Below, in pieces: positions 30,910 through 39,761 of a stretch of 64,000 nucleotides of DNA. The DNA comes from Nocardia sp. NBC_01503. GTDB taxonomy: Bacteria; Actinomycetota; Actinomycetes; Mycobacteriales; Mycobacteriaceae. The notes beneath the pieces were generated by a model that did not search any database, was not told the origin of the DNA, and saw only the letters and a list, made by a program, of their open reading frames with translations. Where the stretch lies: positions 2,046,001 to 2,110,000 of the forward strand of contig NZ_CP109596.1 of NCBI RefSeq assembly GCF_036327755.1, in the 5' to 3' direction. Each line of letters begins with the position of its first letter. Within the stretch, counting starts at the first letter, position 1. The position numbers and the translations under genes were made by a program.

Positions 30910-31745
30910 TGACCGACTTCGGTTCCATCGCGGGCAAAGTCGTGGTGATCACCGGCGGTGCGCGCGGTATCGGACTGGCCACCGCGACCGCGCTGCAGGC
31001 GCTCGGCGCGCAGATCGCCATCGGCGATATCGACGAGGCGAGTTGTAAAGAGTCCGGTGCCGCACGGGGTTTCGAGCTGTACGGCAAGCTCGATGTCACC
31101 GATCAGGAGTCGTTCACGGCCTTCCTCGATGATGTGGAGCGGCGGCTCGGGCCGATCGATGTGCTCATCAACAATGCCGGGATCATGCCCACCGGGCGAC
31201 TGGTGGACGAACCGGACGCGATCACCCGGCGAATCCTGGATATCAATGTGTACGGGGTGATCCTGGGCTCCAAGCTGGCGGTGGCGCGTATGCTGCCGCG
31301 CGGTAAGGGCCACGTCATCAATATCGCGTCGCTGGCCGGGGAGTCCCACATTCCGGGTCTGGCCACCTATAACGCCAGCAAGCACGCGGTGCTCGGGTTC
31401 ACCGATACGCTGCGTGAGGAGTACCGGGGCACCGGGGTGCGGTTCTCGTCGGTGCTGCCGACGCTCACCAAAACCGAACTGGGGTCCGGGGTCACCACGC
31501 CCAAGCTGCTGCGCCCGGCCGAGCCGGAGGAGATCGCGGACGCCATCACCAAGCTGATCGTGGCGCCCAAGTCGAAGGTGCGGGTCACCGCGGTGGCGGG
31601 CATCATCGCGCAGGTGGTGGGTTTGCTGCCGGAGGCCCTCGGCGATGCTCTCGGGCGGGCGCTCGGCGCGCAGAGCGCGTTCCTGGATGATGTGGATTCG
31701 GCCGCGCGCAAGGCGTACGAGTCCCGGGTACGCGCGGACGATTAG
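30909..31745 (+). CDS. Short-chain dehydrogenase/reductase
   Basis: 278 aa classical SDR: cofactor motif TGGARGIG, NNAG in DVLINNAGIMP, catalytic Ser and YNASK (Tyr/Lys). The acidic residue in GDIDE suggests NAD(H) preference. It begins inside the stop of the aldehyde dehydrogenase (TAATG), so it is translationally coupled. The C-terminal ~60 residues are longer than in core SDRs. Confidence 0.93.
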   Translation: MTDFGSIAGKVVVITGGARGIGLATATALQALGAQIAIGDIDEASCKESGAARGFELYGKLDVTDQESFTAFLDDVERRLGPIDVLINNAGIMPTGRLVDEPDAITRRILDINVYGVILGSKLAVARMLPRGKGHVINIASLAGESHIPGLATYNASKHAVLGFTDTLREEYRGTGVRFSSVLPTLTKTELGSGVTTPKLLRPAEPEEIADAITKLIVAPKSKVRVTAVAGIIAQVVGLLPEALGDALGRALGAQSAFLDDVDSAARKAYESRVRADD

Positions 31746-31754
31746 CGAAATGGC

Positions 31755-31781
31755 TTGTAGCCGAGAATAATTCGGCTACAA
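31755..31781 (+). terminator. Terminator after the aldehyde dehydrogenase-SDR operon
   Basis: TTGTAGCCGA (31755-31764) pairs with TCGGCTACAA (31772-31781), followed by a T-rich CCATTCTTCTTTCTC. It lies between convergent genes and probably works in both directions. Confidence 0.85.
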
Positions 31782-31795
31782 CCCATTCTTCTTTC

Positions 31796-33070
31796 TCAAT
31801 GCACGGCCGCCAGTACGAAACGCTTTCCCGGATCGATCATCTTGGAAACCGTTGCGCCGTCGCCATATTCGCCGAGCGCGGTCATATTCCAGCCGTGCGG
31901 TGCGCGAGTCAGCATGCACATGAACAGACCGGTGCGGCGTTCACCGCGGGACAGTTCGAAGCGCACGAGCTCCGCGCCGGAGTAGTCGTCCACCAACCGG
32001 CAGAAGGCGCGCGCGATCTCGTCGAATTTCTGGCCGGAGTAGGAATTCACCGTGAAGAGCAGGGCGTAGACGTCGGCGGGGAGGCCGGATAGATCCACGG
32101 TGATCACCTCGTCATCGCCCTCGCCCGCACCGGTGAGATTGTCCCCGGAGTGCTTTATCGCGCCCTTGAACGCGGAGAGTTTGACGAACCAGACCTTCCC
32201 CAAGTCCTTGGCCTGCCGGTTGTATGCGACCACCGAGGCATCCAGGTCGATATCCTTGCCGCGCTTGGCCGGATCCCAGCCCAGCGCCATTTTCACCCGG
32301 GTGAGCTGGGGCGCGCCGGTCTTGGTGAGCGAGACGGTTTCGTTCTTGGACAGGGAAACTCGGCCCTTGTCCAGACTGACGGTGGCCTCACCGAAGCGCG
32401 GCTGCGGGGGCGGCGCGTACGACTGCTGCGGGGGCGGCGCATAGGGCTGCTGATATGAGTTCTGCTGCGGCGGTGGGTAGTACGCGGGCGGCGGCACGGG
32501 CGGCGGGTAATTCGTCGCCGGGGGCACCGGCGGCGGATAGTTCACCGGAGGTGGCGTATACGCCGGTTGCGGTGCGGGCGCGTCATCCACGGTGATGCCG
32601 AAATCCGTCGCGATCCCCGCGAGCCCGTTGGCGTACCCCTGGCCGACCGCGCGGACTTTCCACATACCCTGTCGCCGATAGATCTCCACGCCGACCACGG
32701 CCGTCTCGGTATTCAGATCGGTGGGGGTGAAGGTCGCGAGGGTGGTGCGCCGATTCGGGTCGGCCACCGTAATGGTGAGCCGTCCGGCGCGCCCCCAGTT
32801 CGGCGGTCCGGAGCCGTCCAGGCTCGCCGTCACCACGATCTTGTCGATCTCGGCGGGCACCTGCCGGGTGGCGATGCGAATCCGGTTGGGCGGCTGTGCG
32901 GTGACGCCGGGACCGACCGGCTGGTTGTAGAAGATGAAATCACTGTCGGAGCGCACTTTTCCGGCGGCGGTGAGCAGTAGTGCCGCCACATCCACCTGTG
33001 TAGCCGCGATGACCTCGACGATCACCTCGTCCGTACCGATCGGCGCGTTCGCGCCCTTGACCAATTCCAT
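31796..33070 (-). CDS. TerD-family protein with two TerD-like domains and Pro-rich linker
   Basis: 424 aa. The N-terminal TerA/TerD-like domain (1-165) is followed by a Pro/Tyr/Gln-rich linker (about 170-240, repeated PPP-V-N/Y-PPP) and a second TerD domain (about 245-424) carrying the Ca-binding motif DIDLDASVVAY and GDDEVITVDLSGLP. The N-terminal copy lacks the Asp cluster. TerD proteins belong to stress systems linked to tellurite and phage resistance. The real start is the ATG at 33070; the much longer open frame upstream is a shadow of the PfkB gene. Confidence 0.88.
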   Translation of the reverse strand: MELVKGANAPIGTDEVIVEVIAATQVDVAALLLTAAGKVRSDSDFIFYNQPVGPGVTAQPPNRIRIATRQVPAEIDKIVVTASLDGSGPPNWGRAGRLTITVADPNRRTTLATFTPTDLNTETAVVGVEIYRRQGMWKVRAVGQGYANGLAGIATDFGITVDDAPAPQPAYTPPPVNYPPPVPPATNYPPPVPPPAYYPPPQQNSYQQPYAPPPQQSYAPPPQPRFGEATVSLDKGRVSLSKNETVSLTKTGAPQLTRVKMALGWDPAKRGKDIDLDASVVAYNRQAKDLGKVWFVKLSAFKGAIKHSGDNLTGAGEGDDEVITVDLSGLPADVYALLFTVNSYSGQKFDEIARAFCRLVDDYSGAELVRFELSRGERRTGLFMCMLTRAPHGWNMTALGEYGDGATVSKMIDPGKRFVLAAVH

Positions 33071-33121
33071 TGCCTGCCTTACCTCCCCGTTTCCACCACG
33101 GTAGCGCCGTATCGTCGGCTG

Positions 33122-33991
33122 ATGGACGACAACGGAGCGGTGTTCATCGGACTGTCCACACTCGATCTGGCCTATGCCGTGGACCGTTACCCCGCCGAGG
33201 ACAGCAAAACCCAGGCCGACGAATTGTTCCTGGGCGCGGGCGGTCCGGCCGCCAATGCCGCGGTCACCTACGCGCACCTGTCCGGCCGGGTGCCGACGCT
33301 GGTCACGGCGCTGGGCAAACATCCACTGGCGGAGCTGATCCGCGAGGATCTGCAACAGCACGGGGTCGGCATCACCGACCTCACCCCGGACGGCGACCAG
33401 CAGCCGCCGGTCTCCTCGATCATCGTGGCCACCGGTGCGGCCACGCGAACGATCGTGTCGCTGGACGGTTCTCGCGTGCACGCACCGTTCGACAGCACCG
33501 CCGCCGAACATCTGGATCGCGTGGCCGTCGTCCTGGTGGACGGGCATTACGCCGAACCGGCCCGGCATATCGCGGCGGCGGCGCGGGCGCGGGGTATTCC
33601 GGTGGTGCTCGACGCCGGCCGCTGGCGTCCCGTGCACGGCGAACTGCTGCCGCTGACCGATATCGCCATCTGTTCGGCGGCCTTCACACCACCCGGCGTG
33701 GCACCGGATTCCCCCGCCGCCGTCTTCGACTACCTGCACGCGATCGGTCCCGAGCGGGTGGCCATCACCGACGGGCCGCATCCCATCGTCTGGTCCATGC
33801 CGGGGGAACGCGGCGAAATCCCGGTCACCGCAACGCGAGCCGTCGATACGCTGGGCGCGGGCGATATCCTGCACGGCGCGTTCTGCCACTTCCACACGCT
33901 CGGCGAAGCCTTCCCGGTGGCGCTGGCCCATGCCGCCGAGGTGGCGTCCCGATCCTGTGTTTCGGTCGGGACCCGGGCCTGGATGCGCTAG
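33122..33991 (+). CDS. PfkB-family carbohydrate/nucleoside kinase
   Basis: 289 aa ribokinase-like kinase. The N-terminal GGPAANAAVTYAHL signature and the C-terminal anion-hole/catalytic motif DTLGAGDILHGAF (Asp base) are clear. The substrate is not evident; the family phosphorylates sugars, nucleosides or sugar acids. It is divergent from the TerD gene by 51 bp and its TAG shares a CTAG with the stop of the convergent kinase gene. Confidence 0.9.
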   Translation: MDDNGAVFIGLSTLDLAYAVDRYPAEDSKTQADELFLGAGGPAANAAVTYAHLSGRVPTLVTALGKHPLAELIREDLQQHGVGITDLTPDGDQQPPVSSIIVATGAATRTIVSLDGSRVHAPFDSTAAEHLDRVAVVLVDGHYAEPARHIAAAARARGIPVVLDAGRWRPVHGELLPLTDIAICSAAFTPPGVAPDSPAAVFDYLHAIGPERVAITDGPHPIVWSMPGERGEIPVTATRAVDTLGAGDILHGAFCHFHTLGEAFPVALAHAAEVASRSCVSVGTRAWMR

Positions 33992-34665
33992 ACGATCCGG
34001 TAGGCGCGACCGAATTTGCGCAGCACCAGATCCGCGCGCGGGCGGGTGCCCTCCACCAGCCGGGCGTTGAGCAGATCGCTCTGCGCCACTTTGGTTTTGG
34101 CGTCCTCCGGGGAGCGTCCGCCGCGGATATGGCGGCGTAGCAGCCGCTGTTCGATGACCGGGCGGGGTACATCGAGATACCAGGTCTCATCGAGCAGTGG
34201 TCGCACCGCGGACCAGGCCCCGTAATCCTCGAGCAGTAGGTAGTTGCCCTCGGTGACGACTATGCGCTGGCCACCGAAGACCACGCCGCCGGGTACGGGT
34301 TCGTGGATCTCGCGATCGTAGGTCGGCCATGAAATCGGCTGTCCGAGTGGCGCTTCGCGCAATCGCCGGAGCAGGTCCACGTATGCGCCCGCATCGAAGG
34401 TATCGGGTTCGCCCTTGCGCCCGAGATCGCCCATCGCCCGTAGCTGGGCGTTGGTGAGGTGGAATCCGTCCATGGGCGCGACCTCGGCGATCGGCCCGCC
34501 CGCGGCGAGATTGAGTTCATCGCGCACTCCGCGGGCGAGCGTGGATTTGCCCGCCCCGGGCGGTCCGGCGATACCCAGTACGAACCGACCGGCCTGCCCG
34601 TCCGCACTCCGCCGAATCCGCGCCGCCAACTCCGCCAGGGAGATCTCGACACTGCCGCGGTTCAC
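33988..34665 (-). CDS. Uridine kinase / pantothenate kinase-like P-loop kinase
   Basis: 225 aa. Walker A GIAGPPGAGKSTLA at about residues 32-44, the APMDGFHLTNAQL segment typical of the PRK/uridine kinase/CoaA superfamily, and RRHIRGGRSPEDAK as an Arg-rich lid. Often annotated as nucleoside/nucleotide kinase family or fructokinase-like YggC. The substrate is uncertain. Convergent with the PfkB gene with overlapping stop codons. Confidence 0.88.
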   Translation of the reverse strand: MNRGSVEISLAELAARIRRSADGQAGRFVLGIAGPPGAGKSTLARGVRDELNLAAGGPIAEVAPMDGFHLTNAQLRAMGDLGRKGEPDTFDAGAYVDLLRRLREAPLGQPISWPTYDREIHEPVPGGVVFGGQRIVVTEGNYLLLEDYGAWSAVRPLLDETWYLDVPRPVIEQRLLRRHIRGGRSPEDAKTKVAQSDLLNARLVEGTRPRADLVLRKFGRAYRIV

Positions 34666-34731
34666 GCGGCCAACCCTACGGAATCGACCCGAAAATCGTT
34701 GCCGCCTCGCCCGATGAAGTTCGCCCGCCGG

Positions 34732-36939
34732 CTACCTGCCCGACGGAATCGCCCGCAGCAGCGCGCGCAGATCCGCCTCCAACAGGCGGAAGAGCCAGTA
34801 GCTGATAACGAACGCCAGCACCCCGCCCACGCTCAACCAGCGCACCGGCACGATCACCAATTCGAGATCCGCACGGGAGACGAAGGTGGCGGTCGCCACC
34901 CCCAGCAGCGGCACCGATGCCGCCACCGCGAGATACACATTGCTGCGCCGCGCCAGCGTCCACAGGCCGCGCCGATCGGTGGGTCCCACCGCGCCGCGCA
35001 CCAGCAGCTGCGGATACAGCACCCGCACCGAGAACACCGTCACCAGGAAGAACGGATACGCCAGAGCGATTGCGGCACAGACCACCTGGGCCGCGAAGAA
35101 GTGCGCGAACACCTGCGGTGGCAGCCGCGCACCGGACCCGGCCAGCGCCAATGGCCAGGCCACACCCGCGATCATCCACATCAGGAAGGGAATCCACACC
35201 GCCCGCTCCCCCACCAGCAGGGTGTCCGCGCGGGCGCGGGCCAGTTCGGCCGGGGTGTACCGATGCCCGTGCGCGAGCCGGTACGAAACGGTCAGCGGCC
35301 GCCGGGCCAGCCACAGCAGCAACAGCGCCGCCAGCGGGAAGGCGATGGCATTGTTCACCAGCGCCACCGTGCCGAACCGCTGCTGATCGGCGGCGGTGAG
35401 CCGATCCACGATCAGGCTCTGGTTGAGCCGGATGTTGTAGACGCTGGCCATGGCATTCGGTACGCCCACACAGAGTGCCGCGATCGGCACCGGCCAGCGC
35501 CGCGCCCGGGTGCGCCAGCTCTTCGGCGGTGGGTCGACAAGATCGCGGGCGCGCGCGTTCAGGCAGAGATCGAGCTGCCCCGCCAGTTCGGTGCCGTTCT
35601 GCCAGCGCCGCTCCGGATCGGGGTCCAGGCATTCCAGCAGCACCCGGCGCAGCGTGGCGGGCGTATCGGCGGGCAGTGCGTTCAGCGCGGCGGGCGGCAC
35701 ACCCATGCGACGCCGCGCCAGCATGGCGGCCACCACCTCGTGGCCCGGTACATCCGTGGCCGCGGAATCGTCGAATGGCGCTGTGCCGGTCAGCATCTCC
35801 CACAGCAGCACGCCGAGCGAGAAGATATCGCTGCGGGTATCGGGCATGGGCGCGGTCGGATCGAGGCGTGCCGCGAGCGCTTCCGGGGATCGCCAGCGCA
35901 GCTCCTCGGCTGCGTCCGAGGCGGCGCCGCCCGCTCCGGGAATCCCGGCGTTCCAGTACAGCGCGCCCAAGGCGAAATCCGCGAGTTTGGGCACGCCCTC
36001 GGCGGTGAACAGCACATTCGCCGGCCGAATATCGTGGTGCAGCACCCCGTGTCGGTCCGCGTAGTCCAGGGCCACCGCCAGTCGGCGCCCCACCCAGGCC
36101 ACCGTCTCGGGCCAACTCAGCGCCGCGATCTCCTGTCGCACACTGGAATCCGCGGGGCGGATCTCCCCCCTGGCCTCCATGGCGGCGTCGATCGCCCGCA
36201 GCAGCAGCCCACCGCCCGGACCGACTGCGGCGCTTCGCCTTTCGCGCAGCAGCCGCAGTACGCCCTCGGCATTGCCGCCGGGCAGGTACTGCATATACAG
36301 CAGGCGCAGGGATTCGCCGTCACCACCGGCGGCGATGAGGCGCTGATCGAAGACCCGCACGATGTAGTGGTGGTCGAGCTGGGCCACGGTGGGGCTGTCA
36401 CTGTCCACACCCGCCTCGACCCGCACGGCGACCAGGCGCTGCATGGAGCGCTGGCGGGCCAGGAACATCCGGCTGTGGTTCGCCCCGCCCAGATCGGTCA
36501 GGAGGTCGAAATCGTCCAGTCGACGGCCGGTTTCGATCTCCTCGGGCAGGGTGGGCGGTGCGGCGGGCGCGGGCCCCTCCGCGAAGCGCCGTCGAATCTC
36601 GGCCGCCACCTCCGGATACTCGGCACTGAAGGTGTCCACGTCCAGGGCGTGATAGCGGCTGCGAACCAGATACTCCTCACAGACCAGATCGACGAACTCC
36701 GGACTCTCGGCCACGGCCGGAAATTCGCTGCGGTACTCCGCGATTCGCTTCTCCATACCCGCGCGCCGCCGTCGCTGCCGGGTGTCCACGCGCACCAGCG
36801 CGGTCAGTACGTCCAGGCGCAGTTCTTCCCCGTCGGGGACGTAGTGGTGCAGGTGCGGGGGTTCCCCACGGTCGCCACGCAGCGTGGCTTCCCAGTCGGC
36901 TGCGAAGCGCGAAACCCCCGGGGCCGGATGCTCGCTCAC
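34732..36939 (-). CDS. Membrane Ser/Thr kinase paralogue, probable pseudokinase
   Basis: 735 aa. N-terminal helical region, kinase-like domain (about 140-420), then about six membrane spans. Compared with its neighbour it lacks key residues: glycine loop LGGANHS instead of GSGAFARV, VAVR (R173) instead of the ATP-binding Lys, HHDIRPAN (301-308) instead of HRDVKPAN, and DFA (321-323) instead of DFG/DFN. The catalytic Asp303 and Asn308 remain. Its ATG overlaps the TGA of the upstream kinase gene (ATGA), so both are made together and may form a complex (inference). Confidence 0.88.
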   Translation of the reverse strand: MSEHPAPGVSRFAADWEATLRGDRGEPPHLHHYVPDGEELRLDVLTALVRVDTRQRRRRAGMEKRIAEYRSEFPAVAESPEFVDLVCEEYLVRSRYHALDVDTFSAEYPEVAAEIRRRFAEGPAPAAPPTLPEEIETGRRLDDFDLLTDLGGANHSRMFLARQRSMQRLVAVRVEAGVDSDSPTVAQLDHHYIVRVFDQRLIAAGGDGESLRLLYMQYLPGGNAEGVLRLLRERRSAAVGPGGGLLLRAIDAAMEARGEIRPADSSVRQEIAALSWPETVAWVGRRLAVALDYADRHGVLHHDIRPANVLFTAEGVPKLADFALGALYWNAGIPGAGGAASDAAEELRWRSPEALAARLDPTAPMPDTRSDIFSLGVLLWEMLTGTAPFDDSAATDVPGHEVVAAMLARRRMGVPPAALNALPADTPATLRRVLLECLDPDPERRWQNGTELAGQLDLCLNARARDLVDPPPKSWRTRARRWPVPIAALCVGVPNAMASVYNIRLNQSLIVDRLTAADQQRFGTVALVNNAIAFPLAALLLLWLARRPLTVSYRLAHGHRYTPAELARARADTLLVGERAVWIPFLMWMIAGVAWPLALAGSGARLPPQVFAHFFAAQVVCAAIALAYPFFLVTVFSVRVLYPQLLVRGAVGPTDRRGLWTLARRSNVYLAVAASVPLLGVATATFVSRADLELVIVPVRWLSVGGVLAFVISYWLFRLLEADLRALLRAIPSGR

Positions 36940-39632
36940 GTTCCGGTACCCACCGGCTCCCCGGTGTCACGCGCGTGCCGACCGGGTGCGACCACCCGCT
37001 CCAGGGCGGCCAGATCCGCCTCCAGTGCCCGGAACATGATGTACACGGCCACGAAGGCCGCGATCCCGCCGACACTGAGCACCCGCACCGCCACGATCAC
37101 GCGCGGAATGTCCTCGGGCGGCAGGAAGGTCACGCCCGCGACGGCCAGCAGCGGAATCGAGGCCGCCACCGCCAGATAGGCGGTGCAGCGATGTCCGAGC
37201 CGGTGCAGCCAGATGGCGTCCTCGGCGCTGATATCCCCGTGCCGCAGGAACATCGGATAGATGCACCGCACCAGGTAGAAGGTGACCAGGAAGAACGGGT
37301 ACGCGACCGCGATGGCCCCGCAGACCACCAGCGACACCACGAAATGCACCATGCCGCGGGTGGGTATCTCCCCGGTGGCCAGGCGCAGCGCGACCGGGAA
37401 GGTCACCGCGCTGATCGCCCACAGCGTGAACACGATCACCGAAATACGCTCTCCCGCCAGCAATACATCGGCGCGAGCGTGTCTCAGCGTGTCCGCGTCG
37501 TAGGTGCGGCCCTTGCGCAGACCGCGCGGCACTACGATCACCCGTCTGCACCGATAGATGATGAGCACGGCCCCGAGCGGGAAGAACAGCACATTCACCG
37601 CCGCGGTGGTGAGGGTGAAGCTGTGCATGGAGGCTTCGGACATGCGGCTGATGATCAGCGTGTTGTTGTGCACGATGTTGTACAGCGAGGACAGCACATT
37701 CGGTATGGCGATAGCCAGCACCACGATCGGTATCAACCACGGCCGCAGCCGCATTCGCCAACTGTGCGCCGGTGGATCGACCAGATCGCGGGCGCGGTGA
37801 TCCAGGCACATCTCCAACTGCGCGGCGAGCTTCGTACCGCTGCTCCAGCGATCATCGCGATCGGGTTCGAGGCAGGTGAGCAGGACGCGGCGCAGCGCGG
37901 CCGGACAGTCGTCGGGCACGCGCTCGAGGGCCACCCGCTCCACCCCGTCGCGCCGCCGTTCCAGCATGGCCTCCAGGGTGGTGCGATCCCCGTGACCGCC
38001 GGGTCCGGCGGTGGAGTCGTCGAATGGTTTTGCCCCGGTGAGCAATTCCCACAGCACCACGCCGAGGGAGAAGATGTCGGCGCGGGTGTCCAACTCGGCG
38101 GCCGAACGCGCCCGGCCCGGATGGCAGGCTTCGAGCTGTTCGGGCGACATGTACGACAGTGAGCCGCCGAAGTAGGCGACCGGGCTGGCATCGTCCAGAT
38201 TGCGGCTGAAGCTGATATTGAAATCGGCCAGCTTCGGTACGGCCTCGGCGGTGAGCAGCACATTGGCGGGCTTCACATCCCGGTGCAGCACCCCGTGCCC
38301 GTCCGCGTAATCCAGTGCCTCGGCGAGCCGGCGACCAAGCCACGCAACGGTTTCCGGCCAGCTGAGCCCCGCGAGTTCGGCGCGCACGCTGGAGTCGGTG
38401 GGCCTGATCTCACCCTTCTCCTCCATGGCGGTGTCCACCGCGTCGAGCAGCAGTTGCCCGCTGCGTTCGGCCGCCGGGGTGGCCCGCACCCAGCGCAGCA
38501 CCCCGAGCAGCGTGCCGCCGGGCAGGAACTGCATGTAGAGCAGGCGCAGCCGCCGCCCGGACTCGGTGCGGATGCCCGAGATCAGACGCTGATCGAAGAC
38601 GCGCACGATGTAGTCGTGATCCAGCTGCGCCAGGGTCTGCGGTTCGGTGCCGTGATCGGCGGAGACCTTCACCGCGACCAAGCGTTGCAGCGAGCGCTGC
38701 CGAGCCAGGAACACGCGCGCGAACGCACCACTGCCGAGGCCGGTGAGCAGATCGAAATCATCTATGCGCTGGCCGATTTCGAGCCGATCCAGGAGTTCGC
38801 CGGTCTCGGGCGTACTGAGCCCGCCGCCGGTGGCGCGAGTGCCGTCGGCCGCACCCGCGAGCAGCGCCGACGGGTCCCGCTGGGTGAGTTCACCCGGATC
38901 GGGGATGCGGGTGGAGTCGCCGTCGAACACTCCACCGGCCCGGGTGGAGTCGGTGTCGAGCGGAACGCCGGGATGCGTCTCCTCACCGAAACCATCTCCG
39001 GCAGAGGTGGATTCGTCTCCACCGCGAATGTAGGTGGAGTCACCGAACGAGGCCGCGGCCCGGGTGAACTCGTCCAGGATGTCGGCGGCCCGGGTGAACT
39101 CCTCGGACGGCACCCGGGTGGAGTCCGGATCGGTCGCGTCCCGCGCACGCGTGGATTCGTCCAGCCCGGCCCGGGTGGATTCGTCCAGCCCCGCGCGCCG
39201 GGTGCTCTGATCCTCGTCATCGGCATTGAGCAGCTCCCGCAGCTGGCTCGCCTGCTCCGGATAATCGCGCAGGCAATCGCGCGGATCCACGCGTTCACCG
39301 CTGTGCCGCCGAATCACGAATTCCTCGTACACCAGCCCGGCGGGCAGATCACCCGGGGAGAGTTCGGCGAATTCGGCGCAGTACTCGGTGAGCCGCTTAC
39401 GCTGGTGCGCCGCCGGCGCGGTGACCCCGGGTCGGCGCAGCCAGCGATGCCGTATATCGACCCGAATCAGCTCCAGCAGCGCGTCCCGGCGCAGGGTGCT
39501 GGCGTCGGGCAGGAAATCCGCTATCAGCGGTGGTGCGGAACCGCTGGTCCAGGCGGCGGTGAAGGCCGCGACCACGCTGAATTCCGTTCCGGCCGAGTGT
39601 CGGCCGGAACGGTGCTCGGAGCTTGACGCCAT
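36936..39632 (-). CDS. Membrane Ser/Thr protein kinase with acidic S/F-T-R repeat region
   Basis: 898 aa. N-terminal helical region (1-135), a low-complexity acidic stretch (140-270) with about 13 Asp/Glu-Ser/Phe-Thr-Arg-like repeats spaced about 10 residues, a kinase domain (about 290-570) with glycine loop GLGSGAFARV, Lys322, HRDVKPAN (450-457) and DFN (470-472), then about six membrane spans. The activation metal motif is DFN rather than DFG. The ATG at 39632 is preferred (MASSSEHRSG); the frame is open 31 codons further. It leads the kinase/pseudokinase pair. Confidence 0.9.
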   Translation of the reverse strand: MASSSEHRSGRHSAGTEFSVVAAFTAAWTSGSAPPLIADFLPDASTLRRDALLELIRVDIRHRWLRRPGVTAPAAHQRKRLTEYCAEFAELSPGDLPAGLVYEEFVIRRHSGERVDPRDCLRDYPEQASQLRELLNADDEDQSTRRAGLDESTRAGLDESTRARDATDPDSTRVPSEEFTRAADILDEFTRAAASFGDSTYIRGGDESTSAGDGFGEETHPGVPLDTDSTRAGGVFDGDSTRIPDPGELTQRDPSALLAGAADGTRATGGGLSTPETGELLDRLEIGQRIDDFDLLTGLGSGAFARVFLARQRSLQRLVAVKVSADHGTEPQTLAQLDHDYIVRVFDQRLISGIRTESGRRLRLLYMQFLPGGTLLGVLRWVRATPAAERSGQLLLDAVDTAMEEKGEIRPTDSSVRAELAGLSWPETVAWLGRRLAEALDYADGHGVLHRDVKPANVLLTAEAVPKLADFNISFSRNLDDASPVAYFGGSLSYMSPEQLEACHPGRARSAAELDTRADIFSLGVVLWELLTGAKPFDDSTAGPGGHGDRTTLEAMLERRRDGVERVALERVPDDCPAALRRVLLTCLEPDRDDRWSSGTKLAAQLEMCLDHRARDLVDPPAHSWRMRLRPWLIPIVVLAIAIPNVLSSLYNIVHNNTLIISRMSEASMHSFTLTTAAVNVLFFPLGAVLIIYRCRRVIVVPRGLRKGRTYDADTLRHARADVLLAGERISVIVFTLWAISAVTFPVALRLATGEIPTRGMVHFVVSLVVCGAIAVAYPFFLVTFYLVRCIYPMFLRHGDISAEDAIWLHRLGHRCTAYLAVAASIPLLAVAGVTFLPPEDIPRVIVAVRVLSVGGIAAFVAVYIMFRALEADLAALERVVAPGRHARDTGEPVGTGT

Positions 39633-39761
39633 GTCAGCACGCTTTCGAAAAAATCCGCCACACCCGACCACCATCATCCCTGAGCAATAGCCGGAATGAT
39701 AACTTGCGGCACAGGACCGGATCACCCGATTTCGAACTCGAGGCGACGGGGGAACACCAGT

